Of a DNA stretch of 64,000 bases, positions 25,604 to 33,537 are shown piece by piece (the stretch's first letter is position 1; the number at the start of each line of letters is the position of its first letter). The notes below the pieces were generated by a model. That model had not been told where the DNA came from, did no database searches, and saw nothing but the letters and a program-made list of their open reading frames with translations. Source of the DNA: an uncultured Porphyromonadaceae bacterium (lineage in GTDB: Bacteria; Bacteroidota; Bacteroidia; Bacteroidales; Muribaculaceae); NCBI GenBank assembly GCA_902493335.1, contig CABUPJ010000012.1, positions 1-64,000 on the forward strand. Reading direction: 5' to 3'. The translations under genes and the position numbers were made by a program.

Positions 25604-27832
25604 ATGAAGAAAATGTTACTATCAGTTGTTGCTGCACTGACAATAACGGCGAGTGCTTTTGCCGCTACAGTGGGTGACAATTATCAGCGTGTCGAGTCAA
25701 CGGCCGACCTTACAATTGGCGCAGAATACATTCTTTGCTCTGGAACTGTAGCAATGGGTGATTATAATGGCTCAAAGTATTATAAACCAGTAAGCGATGC
25801 AATTACTATATCTGATGATGGTAAAATTGCAACAATTGACAATGCAGGAAGTACGGCAATGTCATTTAATCTTGTTGAAGGTTCTGCAGAAAATACATAT
25901 GCAATAAAGTATGTTGAAAATGGAACAGCATATTACCTTACTTGTACAGGTACGAGCAACGGCAGTTTAAATCGTAGTAATTCTTTGGTTGAAACAGCAA
26001 ATTTAAATATTACAATTCAAGCAGATTTTACTGCCAAGATTATTCCTGTAAAAAATAGTAATACCAACAAAAATGTTATCCAGTATAATAAAACAAGTGG
26101 ACAAGAACGTTTTACAAATTATAAAACTGGAGGTCAGCAGTTGGTAACTCTTTACAAAAAAGTAACAGATCCTATTGACGAAACAAAGGTTGCCACTCCT
26201 TTAATCACACCTACATCAGGCGCTGTTGAGGCTGGTACAAAGGTGACAATTTCTTGCTCAGATTCTGAAGCTGAAATTCATTATACTACTAACGGTGATG
26301 ATCCCACAGCTGAATCAGCTATTTACACAGCGGAAACAGATATCACTGTCAACGAAGCGATGACTGTGAAAGCAATCGCAGTCAAAGAAGGCCTTGAAAA
26401 TAGCAAAATAGCTACAGCAGAATATACTATCAAAAAGACTACAGCAGCCAATATCGCAGAGTTTATCAGCCTTATTAAAACTAATCCCAATGAGGTATTT
26501 TCTATTCAGACTCCAGTGACTGCCGTATATCAGAAAAATCTGACAACCAATAATCAGAATCTGTATGTTACAGACGGTACCGATTGGTTGCTTGTCTATG
26601 GAAATGTGGGTAAAACTTATAACAATGGCGATGTTATCGCTGCCGGTATTAAAGGTACAGCATATGACTATAGCGGTACATATGAACTTTCAAACCCCGA
26701 TGCATCGACTTTTGCTGACGGTGTTGCCGGCACTCCGGTAGAACCCGCAGAAGTTACAAGCATTAGTGCTGATATTGTTAATCACTATGTCGTTGTTAAA
26801 GGTGTGACAATTGGCACTCCAAGTAGCGATAATGCAACAGCGACAATGGCCGACGGAACCGAAATCGCGCTCTACAACAAATTCCAACTCAATAATTTTG
26901 AGGCCGGTTCAAACCTTACAGTAAAAGGCTTTGTAAATGTTAGAAATAATACGACAATTCAGCTTTTGCCGATAGAAATCACAAATGCAGCGGGCGAAGA
27001 GATTGTAGCCGCACCGACGTTCGACCCAGCCCCCGGCGCGGTAATCAAAGGTACTGTAGTCACTATTAGCTGTGCTACAGAAGGCGCTACTATATACTAT
27101 TATTTAAATGGTGAAGATAAAGGCGCATATAGTGGCGAAGCTATTGAAATCAATGAAGACACCAAGATTGAAGCTTATGCGGTCAAAGAAGGCATGAGCA
27201 ACAGTGAAGTTGTAGAAGCCCAATATACTATTAAGGCTGAGATTCCCGAAGCTAATAAAGCGTCGTTTGATTTCACAAAAATGGGCCTTTATGACAAAGA
27301 CGGCAATCTGCTCTCAACTCCTGCCACAAGTAAAGATGTGTCATTAGTCTCAACAATTTTAACAGACAATCACGTATTTATCTCTTTCGATAAAGGTACA
27401 CATAATACCGATCCGAGACTTTACAATTCTAAAGGCGATATAGATCTTAGACTTTATAAAGGTCAGTCTATGACAATAGAGGCAACCGGTGGCCTTAAGA
27501 TTGAATCTATTGAATTGGCTGGTACAACTGTTGATGTGTTAGGTACAACTACAGGCACTTATACAGCTGAGAAATCTTCGGGAACATGGACTCCTGCCGC
27601 AACAAGAGCAAGTTCTGTTGAAAAAGTGACATTCAGTGTAACCGGTAGTGCAAGAATTAATACAATTAACGTAGTTACATCTGGAGTTTACGATAGCGTT
27701 GACGATATAATTGTTGACGAGAATGCTCCGGTTGAATACTATAACCTCCAGGGTGTACGCGTGGCTAATCCCGAGAACGGCATCTATATCCGCCGTCAGG
27801 GCAGCAAAGTCAGCAAGGTGCTGGTTAAGTAA
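25604..27832 (+). CDS. Secreted multi-domain protein with two chitobiase C-terminal-like domains
   Basis: A 742-residue protein with signal peptide (cleavage after ASAFA). Residues about 25-195 form a beta-rich N-terminal domain. Two repeats of the chitobiase/hexosaminidase C-terminal type follow, at about 200-285 (TPLITPTSGAVEAGTKVTIS) and 468-550 (APTFDPAPGAVIKGTVVTIS). An OB-fold-like domain lies between them, and a beta-sandwich of about 150 residues follows. The end, VEYYNLQGVRV...GIYIRRQGSKVSKVLVK, is a short C-terminal motif common on secreted Bacteroidales proteins and may be a sorting signal. No catalytic site is visible. The gene is AT-rich compared with the SusCD operon. Confidence 0.7.
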   Translation: MKKMLLSVVAALTITASAFAATVGDNYQRVESTADLTIGAEYILCSGTVAMGDYNGSKYYKPVSDAITISDDGKIATIDNAGSTAMSFNLVEGSAENTYAIKYVENGTAYYLTCTGTSNGSLNRSNSLVETANLNITIQADFTAKIIPVKNSNTNKNVIQYNKTSGQERFTNYKTGGQQLVTLYKKVTDPIDETKVATPLITPTSGAVEAGTKVTISCSDSEAEIHYTTNGDDPTAESAIYTAETDITVNEAMTVKAIAVKEGLENSKIATAEYTIKKTTAANIAEFISLIKTNPNEVFSIQTPVTAVYQKNLTTNNQNLYVTDGTDWLLVYGNVGKTYNNGDVIAAGIKGTAYDYSGTYELSNPDASTFADGVAGTPVEPAEVTSISADIVNHYVVVKGVTIGTPSSDNATATMADGTEIALYNKFQLNNFEAGSNLTVKGFVNVRNNTTIQLLPIEITNAAGEEIVAAPTFDPAPGAVIKGTVVTISCATEGATIYYYLNGEDKGAYSGEAIEINEDTKIEAYAVKEGMSNSEVVEAQYTIKAEIPEANKASFDFTKMGLYDKDGNLLSTPATSKDVSLVSTILTDNHVFISFDKGTHNTDPRLYNSKGDIDLRLYKGQSMTIEATGGLKIESIELAGTTVDVLGTTTGTYTAEKSSGTWTPAATRASSVEKVTFSVTGSARINTINVVTSGVYDSVDDIIVDENAPVEYYNLQGVRVANPENGIYIRRQGSKVSKVLVK

Positions 27833-27843
27833 ATGATTATGGA

Positions 27844-27863
27844 GCAAGGGTTTCAACCCTTGC
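27844..27863. repeat. Palindrome after the CHB_HEX_C-like gene
   Basis: GCAAGGGTTTCAACCCTTGC is a perfect inverted repeat with 9-bp arms and a TC centre, the same centre as the REP-like repeats. A partial relative (CCAAGGGTTGAAGCCC) lies near 137-152. Confidence 0.6.
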
Positions 27864-27884
27864 AACCCAACAACCCAATACGAC

Positions 27885-27912
27885 AAAGGCGACCCAACGA
27901 CGGGGCGCCTTT
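27885..27912 (+). terminator. Terminator of the CHB_HEX_C-like gene
   Basis: AAAGGCGACCC pairs with GGGGCGCCTTT (one mismatch), followed by a T-rich stretch (TTGTTATTTCC). It is a typical intrinsic terminator. Confidence 0.7.
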
Positions 27913-27998
27913 GTTATTTCCGGGAGAAACCGGCAGAGAGACCATCAGTGCGGTTAAGGTAAGAAGAGAGTTGTCTGTAAGACAATCGATTTGCGTAA

Positions 27999-28168
27999 CC
28001 GGGTACACCGAAGCAAAGCGCAGGTGTGCCCGGCACAGGGTAACAACAAGTGATGTCTGTAAGACATCGATTTGACTGACGCAAGTGACATTTTCGATGT
28101 CTTACAGACATCACGGTATCCACACGGCATTCCGGGCACATCTCAGCCTTCGGCCTCGATGTACCCGG
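27999..28168. repeat. Cluster of nested hairpins, block B
   Basis: Three stems follow each other. CCGGGTACACC (27999-28009) pairs with GGTGTGCCCGG (28023-28033). A perfect 21-bp inverted repeat has arms at 28050-28070 and 28094-28114 around 23 nt, and each arm contains its own palindrome GATGTCTGTAAGACATC. CCGGGCACATC (28132-28142) pairs with GATGTACCCGG (28158-28168), with one mismatch. The first and third stems are related to each other. No reading frame of note crosses the region. Confidence 0.75.
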
Positions 28169-28229
28169 TTATGAAGCTACAGACGTCCTGCCGGACGTCG
28201 CTCTGTGTCAGACGTCGCTTGTGCAATGA

Positions 28230-28500
28230 AGCAGCGCTACGGCTGAAGCCGTACCTCCATACGACCGCGCTTCTCCGAAGCTTAGCTGAGATTGTTAGTC
28301 TCCTTCCCCAGGCTTGGTCGAGCTGACGCTCTCCCGCGCCCAGGGTTATGCCACGACCCCGTCGCTCCGCGACTTGACTTAAAATCTTCTGTTCTTATGT
28401 CCTTTTGGCCTTGTGTTCTTGAAAGGCGGCGCTACGGCTGAAGCCGTACCTCCATACGCGATTGTGAATCGTGCATTGTGCATTTTGCATTTTCTTTTGA
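28230..28500. repeat. Composite REP-like repeat block C (inverted relative to block A)
   Basis: TACGGCTGAAGCCGTA at 28238-28253 and 28433-28448, each followed by CCTCCATACG, which is the inverse of the CGTATGGAGG lead-in of block A. After the second copy come GCGATTGTGAATCGTGCATTG and ATTTTGCATTTT, again the inverse of the block A tail, and before it the inverse of the AAGGACATAAGAACA module. The shared segment is well over 60 bp. Confidence 0.72.
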
Positions 28501-28575
28501 TGGTTGTGTTTTGCGAAATGTGGATTAAAAGTGGCCGGAAGGGCTGCAATGTGTCGTGTGATGCCAAAAATTATA

Positions 28576-28583
28576 TATCTTTG
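28576..28583 (+). promoter_or_regulatory. -7 element of the pldA gene
   Basis: TATCTTTG, a full match to TAnnTTTG, 29 nt before the GTG start. No TTTG is clear at the usual upstream spacing. Confidence 0.5.
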
Positions 28584-28612
28584 CAAAAAGTGTAAAATAA
28601 GGTTTATTTACG

Positions 28613-29449
28613 GTGAGACGTCTTTTATTTATCACATTTGCTATATTAGTTTCGGCGGTGTCGGCTTCGTCGCAGATTCTCAGTATCGACAGCGAGCCTC
28701 TTGATCCCGACAGCATACGTCGCGATTATGAAGACCGCCCTTATTTCGGCCTATATAAAGATAATTATTTTATTTTCGGTCCGGCTGTGGGTCAGAAGAT
28801 AACGCGTGCCAACACAAATATAAAGTTCCAGATATCGGTGGCGCAGCGACTGACGCGCTCGGTGCTTCCCGGTGGCACGTTTCTCTATCTGTTCTATTCG
28901 CAGAAGTGTTTCTGGAACGTGCTTGAGAACTCGATGCCGATGACTGACCTAAATTTCAATCCGGGCATCGGTCTGGCGAAGCCGATTTTCGTCAAGAACC
29001 GCTATGTCGGTAATGCGACTTTCATGATCGAGCATGAGAGCAACGGCCGCGACAGCATCTGGTCGCGTTCGTGGAACAAGGTGTCGCTTGCGGCCAATAT
29101 CCTTGTCACCAAGCATCTGATGGTGCACGGCAAGGTGTGGATTCCGATTATCGACGGTGTCAACAACAAGGATATTCTGCACTATTGCGGCATCTATCAG
29201 ACGGGATTCCAGTATATATCGAGCGGTAACCGTTTCACGGCCTCTCTGACGCTTGTCAAGCGCGCAGGCAAGTTTTTTGACTATAACTCGATCGTGGAGT
29301 TTGCCTATCGCATTTTCAAGCGTGACAACCAGTTTCTGTTCGTGCAGTATTATAACGGCTATGGCGAGGGTTTGCTCGATTACAAACAATTCCATTCGCA
29401 GCTGCGTGTCGGCATAGTCATCAAACCGAAATTCTTCAGCGAATATTAG
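28613..29449 (+). CDS. pldA: Outer-membrane phospholipase A
   Basis: Hydrolyses acyl chains of phospholipids that reach the outer leaflet of the outer membrane. The 278-residue protein has a signal peptide (to about S20) and a 12-strand-type barrel. The active site is easily read: H141-E-S143-N-G in IEHESNGRDSIW and N155 in SRSWNK, in step with H142, S144 and N156 of E. coli OMPLA. The C-terminal QYYNGYGEGLLDY is also a family motif. The start is a GTG at 28613; no ATG fits the signal peptide. It stands alone, with repeat blocks upstream and the WYL gene convergent downstream. Confidence 0.88.
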   Translation: MRRLLFITFAILVSAVSASSQILSIDSEPLDPDSIRRDYEDRPYFGLYKDNYFIFGPAVGQKITRANTNIKFQISVAQRLTRSVLPGGTFLYLFYSQKCFWNVLENSMPMTDLNFNPGIGLAKPIFVKNRYVGNATFMIEHESNGRDSIWSRSWNKVSLAANILVTKHLMVHGKVWIPIIDGVNNKDILHYCGIYQTGFQYISSGNRFTASLTLVKRAGKFFDYNSIVEFAYRIFKRDNQFLFVQYYNGYGEGLLDYKQFHSQLRVGIVIKPKFFSEY

Positions 29450-29484
29450 GGGGAAAGCCGGCGGGTCAGACAAGTCAGACCAGC

Positions 29485-30378
29485 TTATTCATAACCTTTG
29501 AGGGCTTCGGCGAGGCGTGTCTTCATGATGGCGCGCAGCTCGGGGGGCTCGAGGACTGTCACGCTCGGGCCGTATGAGAGCAGTTCGGCGACGAAGTCGT
29601 CGGTGATGCGCAGCCGGTAGTGGAATATCGAGTATTCGTCGTTTATCATCTCAGTCTGGGAGTGATGCAGCGGCAGGGCACGGAAATATTTGGCCTGACG
29701 GTGGTCGACGCGCAGGACGATGCGCTTGGGCTCGTTCTGCGACACGACGATGCCGAACGAGTCGCTGAAGTAGCTCTCGGGGTCGAACGCCGGGTCGGCC
29801 TTGAAGCTGTCGGAGGTCACGACGACCTCTTTCATGCGGTCGAGGGCGTAGGTCTTGACACGGTCTTCGGCGACGTTGCGGCCGGTGACATACCACCGCT
29901 GCCTGAATATTTTGAGCAGATAAGGTTCGATGACGACGCCTGTCGTCGGCAGGCTGCGGGTATAGGGGTGGTAGTTGAAGCGCAGGGTGTGGCCGGCGCG
30001 GAGGGCGTCGATGACGACGCCGAGATATTCGCGGGCCGAGGGGACGTTTTCGATGAATATGCGGCCGGCGACGTCGCGCGAGCCGCTGAGGATGTCGTTT
30101 GTCGCGGCCGAGTTGAGCAGCCAGTCGGTGACGCTCTCGCTGTGGGCGTCTTCTTCGGAGATATAGTATTCGAAGGTGGCCTGGTCACATTCGACGGTGA
30201 TGTCGAAGAGTTCTTCGATGGCCTGGCGGTAGTTATAGAATGTGCGGCGCGGCAACGGACGCCCGTCGGAGTAGCGTGAGCGTAACCAACAGGCGTCAAT
30301 CTCGTTGCGCGTCATGCGGCCATGGCGTTTGAGCGTGTCGACGAGCCACACATAGCGGTTGAAGAGGTCGCGGGCCAT
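29485..30378 (-). CDS. WYL-domain transcriptional regulator
   Basis: A 297-residue DNA-binding regulator: N-terminal winged-helix segment (about 1-75), WYL domain (about 125-210; LRFNYHPYTRSLPTTGVVIEPYLLKIFRQRWYVTGRN has the usual pattern) and a C-terminal WCX-like extension. WYL domains sense ligands, often nucleotides or single-stranded nucleic acid. It is the last gene of the NamZ-symporter operon (14-nt gap) and may control it or respond to the imported sugar, which is inference. Confidence 0.88.
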   Translation of the reverse strand: MARDLFNRYVWLVDTLKRHGRMTRNEIDACWLRSRYSDGRPLPRRTFYNYRQAIEELFDITVECDQATFEYYISEEDAHSESVTDWLLNSAATNDILSGSRDVAGRIFIENVPSAREYLGVVIDALRAGHTLRFNYHPYTRSLPTTGVVIEPYLLKIFRQRWYVTGRNVAEDRVKTYALDRMKEVVVTSDSFKADPAFDPESYFSDSFGIVVSQNEPKRIVLRVDHRQAKYFRALPLHHSQTEMINDEYSIFHYRLRITDDFVAELLSYGPSVTVLEPPELRAIMKTRLAEALKGYE

Positions 30379-30392
30379 GGTCTGCGGGGGGA

Positions 30393-31865
30393 TTAGTTGG
30401 CCGCTGCCGGCACTGTTTTCTTGCCTACCGAGAGCAGGCGCAGGCCGATGACGGTGATCAGTGCGTTGATGATAAGGAGCTCGAAGCTTGTCTCATAGCC
30501 GAAGGCCTTGTTGAGCGACCACTGGATGACCCACGAGAGGCAGGGAGCGAGGACGCAGACGACGGGCACAAAGCGGTCGTGGACGGGCTTCTTCCAGAAC
30601 ATGCCGTAGACAAACAGGCCGAGAATCGGGCCGTAGGTATATGATGCGAGGGTGTAGACGGCGCTGATGGCGTCCTGGTCGCTCAGATAGTAGAAGGCGA
30701 TGATGACGAGTCCCATGATGGTCGACATGCCGATGTGGACGGCCTTGCGGGTGCGCGTCAGACGGGCTTCGTCCTGTGTCTTGTGGGCGCCGAGGATGTC
30801 GACGGTGTAGGATGTCGTCAGCGATGTCAGGGCCGAGCCGGCGGCAGAGTAGGCGGCGGCGACGAGGCCGAGCACGAAGAGGATGCCGACGATGGCGGGC
30901 ATGGCGTCGTGGGTGGCGACCATGGCGAAGATGTCGTCGCTCTTGGCCGGATGTTCTATGCCTTTCGAGTCAAGGAAGATGACCATCAGGGTGCCGAGCA
31001 GCAGGAAGAGAGCGATGACGAAGAACTGGGTGATGCCGCTGACTATCATGTTTTTCTGTGACTCGCCGGTGTCGCGGCAGGCCAGATTGCGCTGCATCAT
31101 GTCCTGGTCGAGGCCGTTGGTAGCCAGGGCCATGAAGATGCCGGCGAGGAACTGTTTCCAGAAATATGTGCCTTCTTTGGGGTTGTCGAAGAAGAACATG
31201 CGCGACGAGGGATGGTCGGTGATTGACGACACCATCTCGCCGAATGAGAAGCCGAGGTTGGTGGCGACGAAGTAGATGCAGAGTATCACCGACATGATGA
31301 GGCAGAAGCTCTTGAGTGTGTCGGTCCATATGAGAGTCTTGACGCCGCCCTGGACGGTGTAGAGCCAGATGAGGGCTATGGTGACGATGACGTTGAAGAC
31401 AAACGGGATGTGGAGCGGCGAGAAGACGAGCAGCTGGAGCACCGAGCACACGACGAGGAAGCGCACGGCGGCGCCGAGCATCTTGGAGATGAAGAAAAAC
31501 CACGCGCCGGTGCGGTAGGTCGAGGCGCCGAAGCGCTCTTCGAGGTAGCCGTAGATCGACAGCAGATTGCGCTTGTAGAACATCGGCACGAGCACGAAGG
31601 CGATGGCGAAGTAGCCGACGATAAAGCCGAGAACCATCTGGAGGTAGGCATAGCCCTTGGTGACGACCATGCCGGGGACAGAGATGAATGTGACGCCCGA
31701 GATGGTCGCGCCGATCATGGCGAAAGCCACGACGGGCCACGGCGCCTTGCGGTTGCCGTTGAAGAAAGTCGAGTTGTCGGAACCGCGCGAGGCGAAGTAT
31801 GAGACGGCCAGGAGGAGAGCGAAGTAGGCCGCTATGGTGATGATGATAACGATTGGCTGTGACAT
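30393..31865 (-). CDS. Sodium:solute symporter (SSS family)
   Basis: A 490-residue inner-membrane transporter with about 13 membrane helices, an N-out start typical of the family and the SSS core (GATISGVTFISVPGMV in helix 2, YTVQGGVKTLIWTDTLKSF, and SAAGSALTSLTTSYTVDI near helix 8, with the sodium-site serines). It starts 3 nt after the NamZ gene. In that setting import of MurNAc or another peptidoglycan sugar is a reasonable guess, but the substrate is not readable from sequence. Confidence 0.88.
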   Translation of the reverse strand: MSQPIVIIITIAAYFALLLAVSYFASRGSDNSTFFNGNRKAPWPVVAFAMIGATISGVTFISVPGMVVTKGYAYLQMVLGFIVGYFAIAFVLVPMFYKRNLLSIYGYLEERFGASTYRTGAWFFFISKMLGAAVRFLVVCSVLQLLVFSPLHIPFVFNVIVTIALIWLYTVQGGVKTLIWTDTLKSFCLIMSVILCIYFVATNLGFSFGEMVSSITDHPSSRMFFFDNPKEGTYFWKQFLAGIFMALATNGLDQDMMQRNLACRDTGESQKNMIVSGITQFFVIALFLLLGTLMVIFLDSKGIEHPAKSDDIFAMVATHDAMPAIVGILFVLGLVAAAYSAAGSALTSLTTSYTVDILGAHKTQDEARLTRTRKAVHIGMSTIMGLVIIAFYYLSDQDAISAVYTLASYTYGPILGLFVYGMFWKKPVHDRFVPVVCVLAPCLSWVIQWSLNKAFGYETSFELLIINALITVIGLRLLSVGKKTVPAAAN

Positions 31866-31868
31866 GGT

Positions 31869-33035
31869 TTATTCGGCGTAAAGCAGGTAGGGTTTGCGCT
31901 GTTTTTTGAATTTCTCGACATCGCCGGCCCAGGTGGCCTTGATTTCGTCGGCGCTCATGCCCTGTTCGATCATGCCGCGGATGTCGCCGCGGCCGATGAG
32001 TTTCTCAAAGAACGAGGTGAAAAATTTGTCGCCGATGTTGAGGTCGCGGTATGCGTCGATGAGATAGCCGAGGTCGATGCCTGCGGCGATGACAGCTTCA
32101 CGGTCGGCTGCACTGAGGTCGACGCCGTGGCAGAGATTGTCGAGTTGGGGCGGATTCTTGGCGCCGGCGACGCTGCGGGGCGTGAAGTCGAAGCTGCGCC
32201 CCTTCATGTCGGGATGACCGTAGATTTCAAAGGGCTTGTCGGTGCCGCGGCCGAGGCTGACGGGTGTGGCCTCGAAGTAGCATATTGACGGATAGAGATA
32301 TATCGCCGTCATCGTCCGCAGGTTGGGCGACGGGGGTATAGGCAGGTCGTAGCGTGTCTGATGTGTATAGTTGTCGCATTTGACGGTCTTGAGGTCGACC
32401 TTGCGGCCTTCCTTGAGCCAGCCCTCGCCGTTGGCCATGAGAGCCAGCTCGGCCATCGTCATGCCGTGGACGACGGGTATGGGGAGGCGTCCGACGCCAG
32501 ACTCATACTTCATGTCGAGTATCGGACCGTCGACATACATGCCGTTGGGGTTGGGGCGGTCGAGCACGATGACCTCTTTGCCGGCAGCGGCGGCCGAGTT
32601 CATCAGATCGATCATCGTGCAGTAATATGTGTAATATCTGAGACCTACGTCCTGGATGTCGACGACGATGACGTCGAGCTTGTCCATCGTCTCGGCCGAG
32701 GGGCCGCGTTTCTTGCCGTCGTAGAGCGACGCGATGGGTATTCCCGTGACGGGGTCGACTCCGCTGCCGACATGCTCGCCGGCGTCGGCAGTGCCGCGGA
32801 AACCGTGTTCGGGCGAGAAAATAGCCACGACATTGACGCCTCCGTCAAGCATCAGGTCGAGCGTATGGCGGTCGCCGACCATGCCGGTGTGGTTAGAGAA
32901 CAGAGCCACACGCTTGCCTTCAAGCATGGGCAGATACTCGGCTGTCTTGGCTGCGCCTACAACGACGTCCGACGATTGACCGTAACCGCAGATGGCGGCA
33001 AAAAAGGTCACAAAAAACAGTAATCTGCGTAACAT
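31869..33035 (-). CDS. namZ: NamZ-family exo-beta-N-acetylmuramidase (DUF1343)
   Basis: A 388-residue secreted enzyme (signal peptide to about Y18) of the DUF1343 family. Characterised NamZ proteins release MurNAc from the non-reducing end of peptidoglycan fragments. Family blocks visible are LFSNHTGMVG, IFSPEHGFRG, GIPIASLYDG, VVDIQDVGLRYYTYYCTM and VLDRPNPNG. The C-terminal domain carries YLYPSICYFEATPVSLGRGTDKPFEIYG. It heads an operon with the symporter and WYL regulator, which suggests release, import and regulation of a cell-wall sugar. Confidence 0.9.
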   Translation of the reverse strand: MLRRLLFFVTFFAAICGYGQSSDVVVGAAKTAEYLPMLEGKRVALFSNHTGMVGDRHTLDLMLDGGVNVVAIFSPEHGFRGTADAGEHVGSGVDPVTGIPIASLYDGKKRGPSAETMDKLDVIVVDIQDVGLRYYTYYCTMIDLMNSAAAAGKEVIVLDRPNPNGMYVDGPILDMKYESGVGRLPIPVVHGMTMAELALMANGEGWLKEGRKVDLKTVKCDNYTHQTRYDLPIPPSPNLRTMTAIYLYPSICYFEATPVSLGRGTDKPFEIYGHPDMKGRSFDFTPRSVAGAKNPPQLDNLCHGVDLSAADREAVIAAGIDLGYLIDAYRDLNIGDKFFTSFFEKLIGRGDIRGMIEQGMSADEIKATWAGDVEKFKKQRKPYLLYAE

Positions 33036-33132
33036 GGTATAAATAAGAGTAACTGATAATTTTCGTAAAGTTACAACAAATCTTCAAAAAACACGCCGGT
33101 AGGTTCCAAAAAACAAAAAATAGCGCAAAATT

Positions 33133-33163
33133 TTTGCAGAATCAAAAAATAGCCTTATCTTTG
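33133..33163 (+). promoter_or_regulatory. Promoter of tRNA-Ala
   Basis: TTTG at 33133-33136, a 19-nt spacer and TATCTTTG at 33156-33163, 12 nt before the tRNA 5' end. It is a textbook match to the Bacteroidetes promoter. Confidence 0.75.
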
Positions 33164-33175
33164 CAACGCAAAACC

Positions 33176-33249
33176 GGGGTATTAGCTCATCTGGCTAGAG
33201 CGCGACACTGGCAGTGTCGAGGTGAGCGGTTCGAGTCCGCTATACTCCA
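33176..33249 (+). tRNA. tRNA-Ala (anticodon GGC)
   Basis: The 74-nt sequence folds as a cloverleaf. The acceptor GGGGTAT pairs with ATACTCC (one G-T), the D stem is GCTC/GAGC, the anticodon stem CGACA/TGTCG encloses loop CTGGCAG with anticodon GGC, and the T stem AGCGG/CCGCT encloses TTCGAGT. The discriminator base is A. The 3' CCA is not encoded (ACCC follows). It reads GCC alanine codons. Confidence 0.95.
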
Positions 33250-33255
33250 CCCGTC

Positions 33256-33292
33256 AACCGAATCACGAAGAAATTCATGGTTCGGTTTTTTT
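33256..33292 (+). terminator. Terminator of tRNA-Ala
   Basis: AACCGAA at 33256-33262 pairs with TTCGGTT at 33281-33287, followed by a run of T. It fits an intrinsic terminator directly after the tRNA. Confidence 0.75.
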
Positions 33293-33375
33293 GTTATATC
33301 GTTATAAATGATTATCGGTATTTTATACAACAATCGATGGCTTTCATACAATCATTGTCAGGCGATGACTGACTG

Positions 33376-33537
33376 TTTAATAAATTAGACTAATATTGCA
33401 GTCGAAAAGTTAAGTTTCAGGCATGAATCAGTTTTTATGGCTGAGTGTATTAAAACGTGATAATGATGCGAAAAAAGCTAATTCGTCTATTTTTGACAGC
33501 GATAGTTTTGACGGTTGCAGTAATTGTATGCTGCTAT
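33376..33537 (+). repeat. Duplicated promoter-leader segment, copy 1
   Basis: From the TAATATTG -7-like element through the untranslated leader to about codon 25 of the next gene, this stretch is closely similar to 34882-35048. Shared landmarks are TATTGCAGTC, AAAAGTTAAGTTTC, CAGTTTTTATG, CTGAGTGTATTAAA and ATGATGCGAAAAAAG. The two genes diverge completely after the leader. Confidence 0.8.
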
